This document shows positions 18,610-27,788 of a DNA stretch of 64,000 nt, one piece after another. Source of the stretch: Amycolatopsis arida. Its GTDB lineage: Bacteria > Actinomycetota > Actinomycetes > Mycobacteriales > Pseudonocardiaceae. Below the pieces are notes generated by a model. That model ran no database searches and was not told the DNA's origin. It saw only the letters and a program-made list of their open reading frames with translations. The position numbers and the translations under genes are program-made. The stretch's first letter is position 1, and each line of letters starts with the position of its first letter. The stretch lies in the NCBI RefSeq assembly GCF_900115565.1, contig NZ_FOWW01000007.1, positions 1 to 64,000 on the forward strand, read 5' to 3'.

Positions 18610-18741
18610 CGTGTCCGCGCTCCGTGCACGCGTGTCCGCGCTCCGTGCACGCGTGTTTGCCGGCTGCGTCACCGTGTTCGCGCCGTGCGACGCCAACACG
18701 CGGACGTGGAGCGCGGACACGGTGACGGGAAGCGCAAACAC
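18610..18741. repeat. Bidirectional 21-bp repeat array between convergent genes
   Basis: GTGT(C/T)(C/T)GC-type units start at 18611, 18632, 18653 and 18674 on the plus strand. Matching inverted units end at 18699, 18720 and 18741. The period is exactly 21 bases throughout. The two arms can pair into a long hairpin separating the HAD gene from the convergent acyltransferase gene, so termination in both directions is a reasonable role. Confidence 0.75.
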
Positions 18742-18745
18742 GCGG

Positions 18746-19753
18746 TTAGTGGAAGATGTTGCGGCGTTGGGCGAGGCGGCGGTACAGCATCTGCTGGATC
18801 GACTCGCGCACCTGGTCGGTGAGGTTGAACACCAGCATCGGGTCCTCCTCCGCCTGCGCCGGGTCCAGCTCGTCGGTGCGGATCGGCGGGCCGAACTCGA
18901 TGTGCCACTTCGTCGGCAGCGGGATCATCCCGAGCGGGCCGAGCAGCGGGAAGAACGGCGTCACCGGGAAGTACGGCAGCCCGAGCAGCCGAGCCAGCGG
19001 CCGGATGTCGCCGATCTTCGGGTAGATTTCCTCGGCACCCACGATCGCGCACGGGATGATCGGCGTCTCCGTGCGCAGCGCCGCCGAGACGAACCCGCCG
19101 CGGCCGAACCGCTGCAGCTTGTACCGCGAGCTGAACGGCTTGCCGACTCCCTTGAAGCCCTCCGGCCACACCCCGACCAGCTCGCCGGCGCGGAGCAGCC
19201 GCTCGGCGTCGGGGTGGCAGGCCAACGTCTGCCCGGACTTGCGGGCCAGCGCGCCGGCGAACGGGATGCGGAACAGCAGGTCCGCGCCGAGCATCCGCAG
19301 GTAGCGGTGCCGCGGGTGCTCGTCGTGCACGGCGACCGCGGTCATCACCGAGTCCAGCGGCAACACGCCCGAGTGGTTGCACACCACCAGCCCGCCGCCG
19401 TCCAGCGGCAGGTGCTCCACGCCGCTGGTGTCCACCCGGAACCACTTCCGGTACAGCACCCGCAACGCCGGCAGCAGCAGCACCTCGGTGAGCTCGGGGT
19501 CGAAGCCGAACTCGTCGACCGTGTAGTCGCCGGTGAGCCGCTGGTGCAGGAACTCGAGCAGCCGGCCGACCGTGGCGGGCAGGTCAGCGGCCTCCTCGAC
19601 GTTGGGCGCGGCCCCGGGGAAGGCGACCACCGGGGCGTCCACCCTTCGCGCATCGTCGGCCGATCGACCGCGGGAGGTGTCGGTGGTGTCGGCGCCGGGC
19701 TTGTCCCGTCCCGGCGCGTGCAGCGGGATGACCTGCGCTTCCACGCCGTTCAT
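18746..19753 (-). CDS. PlsC-type lysophospholipid acyltransferase
   Basis: A 335-residue acyltransferase. Its signature is a variant NHSGVLPLD with a longer gap than HX4D, followed by VGVWPEGFKG and ETPIIPCAIVGAEE. It probably acylates a lysophospholipid or related lipid at the membrane face. The first 60 residues are disordered. The ATG at 19753 lies 44 bases after the epimerase gene. The same epimerase-acyltransferase-HAD neighbourhood occurs in mycobacteria (Rv0501-Rv0505c, from memory). Confidence 0.88.
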   Translation of the reverse strand: MNGVEAQVIPLHAPGRDKPGADTTDTSRGRSADDARRVDAPVVAFPGAAPNVEEAADLPATVGRLLEFLHQRLTGDYTVDEFGFDPELTEVLLLPALRVLYRKWFRVDTSGVEHLPLDGGGLVVCNHSGVLPLDSVMTAVAVHDEHPRHRYLRMLGADLLFRIPFAGALARKSGQTLACHPDAERLLRAGELVGVWPEGFKGVGKPFSSRYKLQRFGRGGFVSAALRTETPIIPCAIVGAEEIYPKIGDIRPLARLLGLPYFPVTPFFPLLGPLGMIPLPTKWHIEFGPPIRTDELDPAQAEEDPMLVFNLTDQVRESIQQMLYRRLAQRRNIFH

Positions 19754-19797
19754 CGCAATCTCCGCCTCGCTTTCGCAGCGCCTCGTCGGATCGTGGC

Positions 19798-20847
19798 TCA
19801 CCGGTCGGCGGCCTGCCCGGTCGCGGCGGCGACCATCACCTTCGTCGCCAGCCGGGACAACCCGTGGCCGTCCAGCACCGGGCGTAGCCCGCGACCCCGT
19901 ACGTAGTCGTCGAACGCCTCGCGCGTGCTCCACCGCGGGAGGTAGCCGAACTCGGTCTTCAACCTCGTCGTGTCCACCACCCGACCGAAGTTCAGCAGGC
20001 GAACCTGGTCGGCCGAGAAGTCGACCAGCCGTGCCCGCCGTAGTGCCCTCCCCACTGACGGTACCGCCGCCCTGGGCACGGGCAACTCGACGCGACCCGC
20101 CCGGCGGATCGCCTGGGACAGCGTCAGCACCCCGTCGCCGGCGACGTTGAACACCCCGGGCCGGTCCTCCAGCGTCGCCAGCTCCAGCACGGCGAGGGCG
20201 TCGGTGGCGTGCACGAGCTGGATCCGCGCGTCGTAGCCGAGCACGGTCGGCACCACCGGCAGCGCGAAGTACCGGGCGAGCACGGTGTCCACGTCCGGGC
20301 CGACGAGGTTGCCGAACCGGGCCATCGTCACCGTGATGTCCGGCCGGCGGCGGGCCAGCCCGCGCACGTAGCCCTCCATCTCCACGGCGTCCTTCGCGTA
20401 GCCGCTGGTGGAGGTGGGGATGAGCGGGGAGTCCTCGGTGAACACCGCCGGGGAGCGGGCGCTCGCGCCGTAGACCGCGGCGGTGGACTTCACCACAAGC
20501 TTGCGCACCCGGGGCGAGCGCTGGCACGCGGCGAGCAGCCGCATCGTGCCGATGACGTTGCTCTCCTTGATCACCGAGCGGCGGCCGGGGCCGGCCGGGT
20601 GCACGGTGGTGGCCGCGTGCACGACGGTGTCGACCTCGGCGGAGCTGATCACCTTGGCGATCAGCGGGTTGCGGATGTCGGCCCGGACGAACTCGGCCCG
20701 ACCCATCCGGCGCAGGACCTCTCGGCCCGGCGCGCTGGTGTCGACACCGATCACCCGGTCGATCCGCTCGTTGTTGCCGAGCCTGGTCAGCAGGCGACCA
20801 CCCAGCTCCCCGCTGACCCCGGTGACGAGCACGACCTTCGACGGCAT
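19798..20847 (-). CDS. NAD-dependent epimerase/dehydratase (extended SDR)
   Basis: A 349-residue extended short-chain dehydrogenase. The Rossmann motif VTGVSGELGG is near the N-terminus, with VVHAATTVHP and active-site STAAVYG..SGYAKDAVE (Tyr-x3-Lys). The start at 20847 has AGGGGAG close upstream. Its mycobacterial counterpart is annotated galE2, but the sugar or lipid substrate is not established by sequence. It is the first gene of a pair with the acyltransferase. Confidence 0.88.
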   Translation of the reverse strand: MPSKVVLVTGVSGELGGRLLTRLGNNERIDRVIGVDTSAPGREVLRRMGRAEFVRADIRNPLIAKVISSAEVDTVVHAATTVHPAGPGRRSVIKESNVIGTMRLLAACQRSPRVRKLVVKSTAAVYGASARSPAVFTEDSPLIPTSTSGYAKDAVEMEGYVRGLARRRPDITVTMARFGNLVGPDVDTVLARYFALPVVPTVLGYDARIQLVHATDALAVLELATLEDRPGVFNVAGDGVLTLSQAIRRAGRVELPVPRAAVPSVGRALRRARLVDFSADQVRLLNFGRVVDTTRLKTEFGYLPRWSTREAFDDYVRGRGLRPVLDGHGLSRLATKVMVAAATGQAADR

Positions 20848-21162
20848 CCCACTCCCCTGCGACGATTCCGGCACGCGCCGGACGGTGGGCGAACCGGATC
20901 TCGCCCGGCGCGAGCGTGACGTGCGCGAGCGCCTACCGATCGCATCATCGCGCCGACGCGCTCAGGATGTTACCGCCGTTCGCGGGTTCCGCCGAGCCCT
21001 TACGGGCATCGTCCGAGCAGGTCACCCAGGGTTTGGTGGGATGTCCACCGGAGCCACCCGAACGGACGCGTCACCGACGCCCCGGCGCGAAGCGGCCCGC
21101 CCAGCGAACTGGACGGGCCACACCGGTCGCCGTGCCGGCCGCGGCGGGCACGGCGCGACGCG
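20848..21162. other. Gene-free interval
   Basis: This 315-base stretch upstream of the epimerase gene and downstream of bS22 contains no convincing ORF, repeat or hairpin. It should hold the epimerase promoter. Confidence 0.5.
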
Positions 21163-21264
21163 TCACTTGCCCTGCTTGCGCCGCTGCACCCGGGTACGCC
21201 GCAGCAACTTGCGGTGCTTCTTCTTGGACATGCGCTTGCGGCGCTTCTTGATGACCGAGCCCAC
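21163..21264 (-). CDS. 30S ribosomal protein bS22 (AURKAIP1/COX24 domain)
   Basis: A 33-residue extremely basic protein that starts [17 protein letters not shown] and ends VQRRKQGK. The GTG at 21264 has GAAGGAG six bases upstream. This actinobacterial small-subunit protein binds 16S rRNA. It is often missed because of its size. Its place next to a small HTH gene and proC matches mycobacteria (Rv0500B, from memory). Confidence 0.93.
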   Translation of the reverse strand: MGSVIKKRRKRMSKKKHRKLLRRTRVQRRKQGK

Positions 21265-21419
21265 GGATGCTCCTTCACGTCGTTCGTTGGTCACGCGGGA
21301 CAGCGCGTCGTCCCAACCAGGAGCGCATCTGCCACGACCGACCTACGAGGTTACCGGGCGGGTGACGCGGGCTTTCCCAGGGTCTCGCCTTCGACGCCGG
21401 TGCGGTGTCCTCGTGGTCA

Positions 21420-21635
21420 CTATCCGACGTCGAAGTACGCCCGTTCGAGGTAGCTGTGGACGTCCTTCTCCGGCACCCGGAACGACTTGCCCACCCGTAC
21501 CGCGGGCAGCTCGCCCGAGTGCACGAGCCGGTAGACGGTCATCTTGGAGACCCGCATCAGCGAAGCGACCTCGGCGACCGTCAAGAACTGGACCTGCCGA
21601 GGAACCGGCACATCGTCTTTCCTGTTCGGCGGCAT
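21420..21635 (-). CDS. Small excisionase-type helix-turn-helix protein
   Basis: A 71-residue DNA-binding protein consisting almost only of a MerR/excisionase-like winged helix (FLTVAEVASLMRVSKMTVYRLVHSGELPAVRVGK). Highly conserved versions sit between proC and bS22 in most actinobacteria (Rv0500A; Streptomyces SCO3328/BdtA, from memory). In streptomycetes it is linked to the bld cascade. Its regulon here is unknown. Confidence 0.9.
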   Translation of the reverse strand: MPPNRKDDVPVPRQVQFLTVAEVASLMRVSKMTVYRLVHSGELPAVRVGKSFRVPEKDVHSYLERAYFDVG

Positions 21636-21796
21636 AGTTCACCGTGCCTTTTCCGGCACGTGTCGCGCCGCTCGGCTTCCCCACCGGGCGGTATCGACAC
21701 GCACGTGCTTCTACCGAGGGTAGCGGTGCGGGTGGGGCCAAAGCGACGCCTGACCCGAAGTTCGCCCTCGACCAGGCAGGATGCCGCCCGGATGGC

Positions 21797-22618
21797 TCAG
21801 TGCCGCTCGGGCTCCTCGTGGACCTTCCCGAGCTCGACCGACCGGTCCCTGGCCGCCTCGATCGCGGCGAGCAGGGCCGCCCGGACGCCGTGCTTCTCCA
21901 GCTCCCGGATGGCGTTGATGGTGGTGCCGGCGGGCGAGGTGACCGCCTCGCGCAGGATCACCGGGTGCTCGTCGGACTCGGCGAGCATCTTCGCCGCGCC
22001 CACGGCCGACTGGATGATCAGCTGCTCGGCCACCGCGCGCGGCAGTCCGAGCAGGATCCCCGCGTCGATCATGGCTTCCACCAGGTAGAAGAAGTACGCC
22101 GGGCCGGAGCCGGACAGCGCGGTGACGGCGTCCTGCTGGGACTCCGGGACCTCGACCACCGCACCGACGCAGGAGAGCAGCTCGGAGACGGTGCGCACAT
22201 GCTCGCGAGTGGCGTACCGGCCGGGCGAGACGGCGCTCATTGCCGCGCCGACCACCATCGGCGTGTTCGGCATGACCCGCACCACCGGGGTGCCCTCGAC
22301 GAACCGCCGCTCGTAGAGCGCGGTCGGCAGGCCGGCGCACAGCGACACCAGCAGCGAGTCCGGGCCGACCAGCGGCGCCAGCTCGTCCAGCACCGGGTCG
22401 ATGTCCTGCGGCTTCACCGCGACCACCAGCACGTCGGCGCGCTTGGCGGCCTCGGCGACGTCGACCGCGGCGACGCCGTAGCGCCGGGTCAGCTCGGCGG
22501 CGCGCTCCGGGTGCCGCTCGGTGAACAGCAGCTCCTCGGCCGGTCGGCCGCCGTGCAGCAGGCCGGACAGCAACGCCTCGCCGATCTTTCCGGCGCCGAC
22601 CACCGCGATCGTGCTCAT
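21797..22618 (-). CDS. proC: Pyrroline-5-carboxylate reductase
   Basis: Reduces 1-pyrroline-5-carboxylate to proline with NAD(P)H, the last step of proline synthesis. It is 273 residues, the usual length. The dinucleotide motif is VVGAGKIGEALL. The C-terminal signature SGSGPAYFFYLVEAMIDAG and the TSPAGTT motif are intact. It lies 55 bases after a thioesterase gene and near a proline dehydrogenase gene, so synthesis and breakdown of proline are side by side. Confidence 0.96.
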   Translation of the reverse strand: MSTIAVVGAGKIGEALLSGLLHGGRPAEELLFTERHPERAAELTRRYGVAAVDVAEAAKRADVLVVAVKPQDIDPVLDELAPLVGPDSLLVSLCAGLPTALYERRFVEGTPVVRVMPNTPMVVGAAMSAVSPGRYATREHVRTVSELLSCVGAVVEVPESQQDAVTALSGSGPAYFFYLVEAMIDAGILLGLPRAVAEQLIIQSAVGAAKMLAESDEHPVILREAVTSPAGTTINAIRELEKHGVRAALLAAIEAARDRSVELGKVHEEPERH

Positions 22619-22673
22619 CTGCGCCCTTTCTCGTGCTCCCGGGGTTTCCAGAGTGCCAAACGCCGGCGCCGGG

Positions 22674-23498
22674 TCAGAGGCCGGGGGCGAGGGCGAGCTG
22701 ACGGGCCTGGCACACCAGCCGGCCCTGGGCGTCGAGCACCGTGGCGTCGGAGTCGAACCACGCCTCGTGCACGGCACGGCAGTCCACCTGCACCCGCAGC
22801 CAGCCCGGCGCCGGCTTGGTCCGGACGAACGCGGTGAGCTGCGCCGTCGGAGCCCAGCCGACCCGGCCGAGGTTGACCACCACCGGCGGGTTGACGTCAC
22901 CGGCGAGCAGCGCGAAGTACGAGTCCGGCTCGCCCTCGCGCGGCCGCACCCACAGGCGCATCCGCAGGGGGTCGCCGGTGCGGCCGGCAAGGTAGCCGGC
23001 GGTGGCGGTGTCGAGCCGCACGTCACAGCCCTTGGCGAGGTTGAACACACCCTCGGCGGTGTCGCCGGACAGCGCCAGCGCCCGCGCCGGCGGCTCGGCC
23101 GGCATCGCCGGCAGGTCGGCCCACGCGGGGCGACGCATCGGCAGCCGGCCGGCGGTGACCCTGGCCTCGACGCAGCCGCGGCCGCGCTGCTCGAGCAGCA
23201 CCGCGACGACGGTGGCCCGGCGGCCGACCTTGCGCACGTCGGTGCGCAGCAGCACCGGCCCGATCGCGGGTGGGCGGAGGAACTCGGCGCTGACCACGAG
23301 CGGGTCGGCGGGCGGCTCGCCGCGCTCGACCAGCGCGACGGTCGCGGTCCTGGCCAGCAGGGCGAGCAGGAACCCACCGTGTGGATGGCTGCCGATGGAC
23401 CATTCGGTCCGCAGCTCGGTGGTGAACGTGCCGTCGCCGAGGGAGCGGGGCGCGCACGCCGCGGCGAACGACCCGGCGGCGGGAGAGGGACCGCTCAC
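22674..23498 (-). CDS. Acyl-CoA thioesterase-like hotdog protein
   Basis: A 274-residue double-hotdog protein of the TesB/thioesterase-like superfamily. The N-terminal motif SIGSHPHGGFLLALLARTA and a second hotdog domain ending in VHEAWFDSDATVLD are visible. The GTG start overlaps the proline dehydrogenase stop as GTGA, so translation is coupled. Mycobacteria have a similar gene next to proC. The acyl substrate is unknown. Confidence 0.85.
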   Translation of the reverse strand: MSGPSPAAGSFAAACAPRSLGDGTFTTELRTEWSIGSHPHGGFLLALLARTATVALVERGEPPADPLVVSAEFLRPPAIGPVLLRTDVRKVGRRATVVAVLLEQRGRGCVEARVTAGRLPMRRPAWADLPAMPAEPPARALALSGDTAEGVFNLAKGCDVRLDTATAGYLAGRTGDPLRMRLWVRPREGEPDSYFALLAGDVNPPVVVNLGRVGWAPTAQLTAFVRTKPAPGWLRVQVDCRAVHEAWFDSDATVLDAQGRLVCQARQLALAPGL

Positions 23499-24421
23499 GA
23501 ACGGCTGACCAGGGAACGGAGGAAGAACGTGAGGTTTGCCGGCCGCTCGGCCAATCTGCGCATCAGGTATCCATACCATTGCTCTCCGTAGGGGACGTAG
23601 ACCCGAACGGTCTCTCCCTCGGCGGCCAGTCGGCGCTGCTCGTCCGGCCGCACGCCGTACAGCATCTGGTACTCGTAGCTGCCTCGCTTCCGGCCGTACC
23701 ACCGGATCCGCTCGGCGAGGACGGCCACCAGGCGCGGGTCGTGGGTGGCGAACATCGCGTAGGCGCCGCCGGCCAGCAGGGCGTTGGCGCAGCGGACGTA
23801 GTTGAGGTCGACGTCGTGCTGGTCGGGGAAGGCGACCTCCGGCGGTTCGGCGTAGGCGCCCTTGCACAGCCGGACCCGGGAGTCCGGGGTCGCGAGGTCG
23901 GCCACGTCCGCCTCGGTGCGGCGCAGGTAGGACTGGACCACGGCGCCGACCCACGGCCAGGTGCGGCGCAGCTCGGCCAGGGCGGCGAGGGTGTCGTCGG
24001 TGACGGAGGAGTCCTCCATGTCGAGGGTGACGGTGGTGCCGCACTGCTCGGCCGCGGCGCAGATCCGGTGGGCGTTGCGGACGGCGAGGTCGTGGTCGAG
24101 GCGCTGGCCCGCGGCGGAGAGCTTCACGCTGACCTCGGCGTGGTCGGCGAGGCCCTCGGCGTGCAGCCGGTCCAGCAGCGCCAGATAGGCCTGGACCACG
24201 CGCTCGGCCTGGGCCTTGTCGTGGGTGTCCTCGCCGAGGTAGTCGAGGGTGCTGCACAGGCCGTCGTCGGCCAGCCGCCGCACCACGCGGACCACGTCGG
24301 TGATCGTCTCGCCGGCCACGAACCGGTCGACGACCGAGCGACTGCCGGGGGTGGTCGCGACCACGCGGCGGATCGCGTCGTTCTCGGCGGCGGCGAGGAT
24401 GAGCGAGCGCAACGGGTTCAC
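23495..24421 (-). CDS. Proline dehydrogenase (monofunctional)
   Basis: A 308-residue FAD-dependent TIM-barrel enzyme that oxidises proline to pyrroline-5-carboxylate. Diagnostic segments are VSVKLSAAG, DMEDSS, RLCKGAYAEP and the C-terminal YGEQWYGYLMRRLAERP, which holds the substrate-binding arginines. The second catabolic enzyme, P5C dehydrogenase, is not in the window. About 1 kb of gene-free DNA lies upstream. Confidence 0.93.
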   Translation of the reverse strand: MNPLRSLILAAAENDAIRRVVATTPGSRSVVDRFVAGETITDVVRVVRRLADDGLCSTLDYLGEDTHDKAQAERVVQAYLALLDRLHAEGLADHAEVSVKLSAAGQRLDHDLAVRNAHRICAAAEQCGTTVTLDMEDSSVTDDTLAALAELRRTWPWVGAVVQSYLRRTEADVADLATPDSRVRLCKGAYAEPPEVAFPDQHDVDLNYVRCANALLAGGAYAMFATHDPRLVAVLAERIRWYGRKRGSYEYQMLYGVRPDEQRRLAAEGETVRVYVPYGEQWYGYLMRRLAERPANLTFFLRSLVSRS

Positions 24422-25000
24422 GGTGAAAACTGTACGGGTGTCCGGTGAGTGTGCTGATTACCCACACCGGAACGCATGGTGGAAGTTGATCTTGCATGGC
24501 GCGGGGCGCTTTCGATCGGCCCCGGCTCCCGGCCGTGACTCCGCTCCTGTCCCCAGCCCCGTTCCCGCTGTGCTCCCGTCCCGACCCCCGATGCCAACCC
24601 CCCGCTTCCGGCCCCGCTTCTGGCCGCGATTCCCGATGCGGGCCGTGACTCCCGCTTCCCGGTCAGCCGGCGGCGTCGACTCCCGTACCAGCCAGCCGGT
24701 CGTCCCGACCCGCCCCCAGGTGACTCCACTCCCGACCACCCGGCGCGCCGTTCCGATCACCCGGCTCCACTCTCGGCCACCCGGCGCTCCGCTCCCGGCT
24801 ACCCGGCGACGGTTCCGGTCACGACTTTCGCTCCCGAGTGGCGCCTTCGCGAAGCGGCTCCCGCCACTTCGCGACCAACTGGCCAGCCGACCTTGATGCC
24901 CAGCCGCAACTCCCTTCGCGACCAGCTGACCCCGCCGGCGATCCCCCGAACGTGTACACCTCGCAGCGAACGGAGCCGCCGGTCCCGCGAAACTCCCCGA
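24422..25000. other. Gene-free, degenerate C-rich repeat region
   Basis: No credible ORF. From about 24520 to 24850 the sequence is made of loose repeats around CCCGGC(G/T)(C/A)-CGCTCCCGGC and CTCCCG motifs. These look like decayed tandem repeats. The proline dehydrogenase promoter should lie at the left end. Confidence 0.5.
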
Positions 25001-25085
25001 GTTGTCCACAGTTTCCCGAACCCCCTTCCCCGCGCCCTGACCAGCGATAAGCTGGAAGCGGGGCCGGTCCCCCGGAGCGGGTGGG
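25001..25085 (+). repeat. Spaced-motif intergenic element, copy E
   Basis: GTTGTCCACAG at 25001 contains TTGTCCACA, the preferred Streptomyces DnaA box. CGATAAGCTGG follows exactly 44 bases later (25045), then a block with CCCCCGGAGCGGGTGGGGG. This matches copies A-D in motif order and spacing. No plus-strand gene follows. Confidence 0.65.
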
Positions 25086-25104
25086 GGCTGCTCTAAAGGG
25101 GTTC

Positions 25105-25290
25105 TCCGCGCGAGCGTCGACATTGCTCGCGCAAGGGTCGATTCTGCTCGCGGCGAGGTTCCTTTCCCTCGCGAGGTCCCCCTCCCTCGCAAGGTCCCTC
25201 CCTCGCAAGGTCCCCTCCCCCGCGAGGTCCCCCTTGCTCGCGAGGCTTGATCTTGCTCGCGCGTGCTTCGAGTCTGCTCGCGAGTGTTGG
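25105..25290. repeat. CTCGCG(A/C)-type degenerate tandem repeats
   Basis: TGCTCGCG or CCCTCGCG cores recur at 25124, 25145, 25166, 25184, 25200, 25235, 25254 and 25275. Spacing is 21 bases where the units are intact and 16-20 where they are eroded. From 25291 to 25485 no further feature is seen. Confidence 0.65.
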
Positions 25291-25485
25291 TGGGCCCGGT
25301 GCGTCGGCTGCGGGGACGGCGCTCGCGAGGTGTTCGACCACACCGTGCCCGCCCGCCCCGGCCTCTCGATGGGCGGCCCTTTCAGCAAGAAGGCGAGGGC
25401 AGCAAGGCCGGCCTCGCCTCCTTGCTGAGAGGCCGCTTTCGCTGGTTCGGGCTCCTCGCCGAGTGACCTGGCGAAAAAGGCTCCC

Positions 25486-26277
25486 TCACTGGCCCAGGTG
25501 TAGGCGGGCGAACAGCAGCGACTCGGCCAGCAGCTTGGCCCTTCGGGCGCGTTGCGCGGCGCCGCGGGTGTTCACCTCCAGCACCACCTGCCCGCCGAAG
25601 CCGTCGGCGGCCAGCCGCTCCAGCAGCTCCGCGCACGGCTGTGTCCCGTGGCCGGGCACCAGGTGCTGGTCCTTCGGCAGCCCGGTGCCGTCGGCGAGGT
25701 GCACGTGCGTCAACCCCGCGCCCATCCGCTCCGCCAGCTCCAGCGCGTCCATCCCGGCGGCCGCGGTGTGCGAGAGGTCCAGCGTGTAGTTCGCGTAGCC
25801 CACGTCGGTCGGGTCGATCGAGGGCCGGAACGCCGACACCCGGCTGTTCCGCCCAGCCCCCGGCGGCCGCACCTTGAACATGTTCTCCACCGCCACCGCC
25901 ACCCCGGTGTCGTACTCCAGCTCGGCCACCAGGTCGGCGAACGCCTCCCCGTACCGCCGCTGCCACCGGAACGGCGGGTGCACCACCACGGTCCGTGCCT
26001 CCAGCTCCTGGGCCGCCCGCACGCTGCGCCGCAGCCGCACCTCCGGGTCCGGCGACCACACCCGCTGGGTGATCAACAACGACGGCGAGTGGATCGACAG
26101 GATCGGCACCCCGGTGGCCCGCGCCAGCTTCCGCAACGCCGCCACGTCCTGGCTCACCGGGTCCGCCCAGACCATCACCTCGACCCCGTCATAACCGAGG
26201 TCAGCCGCCATCTCGAAGCCGGCCTGCGCGCGCAGCGGCCACACCGACGCGGTGGACAGCCCGACGGGAATCGCCAC
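25486..26277 (-). CDS. Sugar phosphate isomerase/epimerase-like TIM barrel
   Basis: A 263-residue xylose-isomerase-like protein. Motifs include DLGYDGVEVMVW, HSPSLL, VVHPPFRWQ, VAVENMF, LDLSHTAAAG and VHLADG, the usual metal-binding set of this superfamily. The GTG at 26277 is eight bases after the upstream stop, so the two genes are co-transcribed. A homologue (Rv0498, from memory) is conserved between ppx1 and proC in mycobacteria. Its reaction is unknown. Confidence 0.85.
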   Translation of the reverse strand: MAIPVGLSTASVWPLRAQAGFEMAADLGYDGVEVMVWADPVSQDVAALRKLARATGVPILSIHSPSLLITQRVWSPDPEVRLRRSVRAAQELEARTVVVHPPFRWQRRYGEAFADLVAELEYDTGVAVAVENMFKVRPPGAGRNSRVSAFRPSIDPTDVGYANYTLDLSHTAAAGMDALELAERMGAGLTHVHLADGTGLPKDQHLVPGHGTQPCAELLERLAADGFGGQVVLEVNTRGAAQRARRAKLLAESLLFARLHLGQ

Positions 26278-26285
26278 CGAGCGCC

Positions 26286-27746
26286 CTACCGGGACAGCAG
26301 CAGCAACGCGGCCGGCGACACCGTCACCACCAGGCCGACCAGCACCGCCAGCACCGTGGTCTGCAAGTCCTCGGCCCGCCGGACCTTCCGCACCACCAGC
26401 ACCAGCGCGACGGTCACCACCAGCGCCGCCACCAGCGCCGCCGCCGGCAGCTGTCCCCACAACCAGTTGAAGCCCAGCCACACGGCCGCGCCGCTCACCG
26501 CCCCGAGCGCGAGCTGCCCGGCCAGCACCAGCCACTGCTTGGCCGGCGAGCCGGCGGGCTCCTCGTCCTCCTCGGCGATGGCCTCGTCCTCGGCGTCCAG
26601 CTCGTCCACCGGCTCGTCGCCCGGCGGGTAGCCGTAGGCCGCCGCATCCGGGTCGTCCACCGCCCCGAGGTCACCGTCGAACTCGCGGTCGAAGTCGTCC
26701 TGGTCGAAATCGCCTCGTTCGAAGTCACCGTCGAGCTCGCCCGACCGCGTGTCGCCGGGCTCCAGCGGGTCGTCGTCGAACGTGGGAGTGAAGTGCCCGG
26801 TCGGCGGGCCCGCGTCGGGGTCGTCGGTCGGCGGCGGCACCGCGGGCATCACCCCGACCTCGGTGTCCTCCATCGCCGGGTGCTGCCGGCGCTGCCGCCA
26901 GCCGGCCAGCCCGGCCGGCGGCTCGTCCGGCGCCGGCTCCGGCACGTCCGGCGGCTCGTCGGTGATCGCGGGCAGCTGCTCGGTGTTCGGCTCCGGCGGC
27001 GCGGGCGGCGGCACCGGGCGCCGCGGCGGCCGACGCCGGCGCGGCGGTTGGCCGGGACCCGGCACCGGGTAGCCGCCGGTGCCCATCGGCGGCGGTGCGG
27101 GCGCCGAGGGTGGCTCGGGCGCCCCGGGGTCGACGGCCTCGGCCTCCGGCGGTGGTCCGCCGAGGCCGTCGAGCCGGGCGGTCAGCGATCCCGGCGGCGG
27201 GCCGGCGGGGGTCGGCGGAGGAGGCGCCGGCGCGGGAGGCGGTCCCGGGGCGGGCGGCATCGGCCGGTTGCGCGCACCGGGAACCCGGCCGCGCGGCGGC
27301 TCCCCCGCCGGGGGCGGTCCGGGCGGTTGACCGGGCCCGGGGGGCGGCGGCGGGGGTACCGGATGTTGCTGCGTGGGGGGCCGGCGCAACGGCATCGAGT
27401 GCCGGGTCGGCGGGCCCGACTCGTCACCGCCCGCGTCGTGCGCGGGCGGGGGAGGAGGAGGGGACGGCGGCGTCCTCGGCCGGGGCTGCCGCGCGGGCGG
27501 CTCGTCCGGCTCGGCCGCCCGGTGGGTCCGCCCGTTGCGCTGATCGGCGTCCTCGGCGCGGATCCGCTCGATGATCGCCTGCGGCGCCGTGTCGCCGATG
27601 CTCGGTTGCCGGCCGCCGGGGGCCTCGTCATCGTCGGCAGCACGACGCCGCCGGCGGCGTGGCGTGCCGCCGACCTGACCGCCGTGTTCGGCGAGCAGCT
27701 CCGCCACCGTCTTCTGCGGCCGCTCGCCTCCGCTGTCTCGACTCAT
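26286..27746 (-). CDS. Proline-rich membrane protein of the ppx-proC interval
   Basis: About 486 residues. The N-terminus carries a conserved short motif (KTVAELLAEHGGQ) after a basic start. Then come roughly 250 residues dominated by Pro with PPPPPP runs, an acidic segment (DGDFERGDFDQDD), and three membrane helices at the C-terminus (from about 405). The topology suggests a long cytoplasmic disordered tail. It resembles Rv0497 in position. A GTG at 27755 is an alternative start. The function is unknown. Confidence 0.8.
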   Translation of the reverse strand: MSRDSGGERPQKTVAELLAEHGGQVGGTPRRRRRRAADDDEAPGGRQPSIGDTAPQAIIERIRAEDADQRNGRTHRAAEPDEPPARQPRPRTPPSPPPPPPAHDAGGDESGPPTRHSMPLRRPPTQQHPVPPPPPPGPGQPPGPPPAGEPPRGRVPGARNRPMPPAPGPPPAPAPPPPTPAGPPPGSLTARLDGLGGPPPEAEAVDPGAPEPPSAPAPPPMGTGGYPVPGPGQPPRRRRPPRRPVPPPAPPEPNTEQLPAITDEPPDVPEPAPDEPPAGLAGWRQRRQHPAMEDTEVGVMPAVPPPTDDPDAGPPTGHFTPTFDDDPLEPGDTRSGELDGDFERGDFDQDDFDREFDGDLGAVDDPDAAAYGYPPGDEPVDELDAEDEAIAEEDEEPAGSPAKQWLVLAGQLALGAVSGAAVWLGFNWLWGQLPAAALVAALVVTVALVLVVRKVRRAEDLQTTVLAVLVGLVVTVSPAALLLLSR

Positions 27747-27788
27747 CCCTTCCACCGTGCCCGTCGCGCGTGGTTCACGTCCACCACG

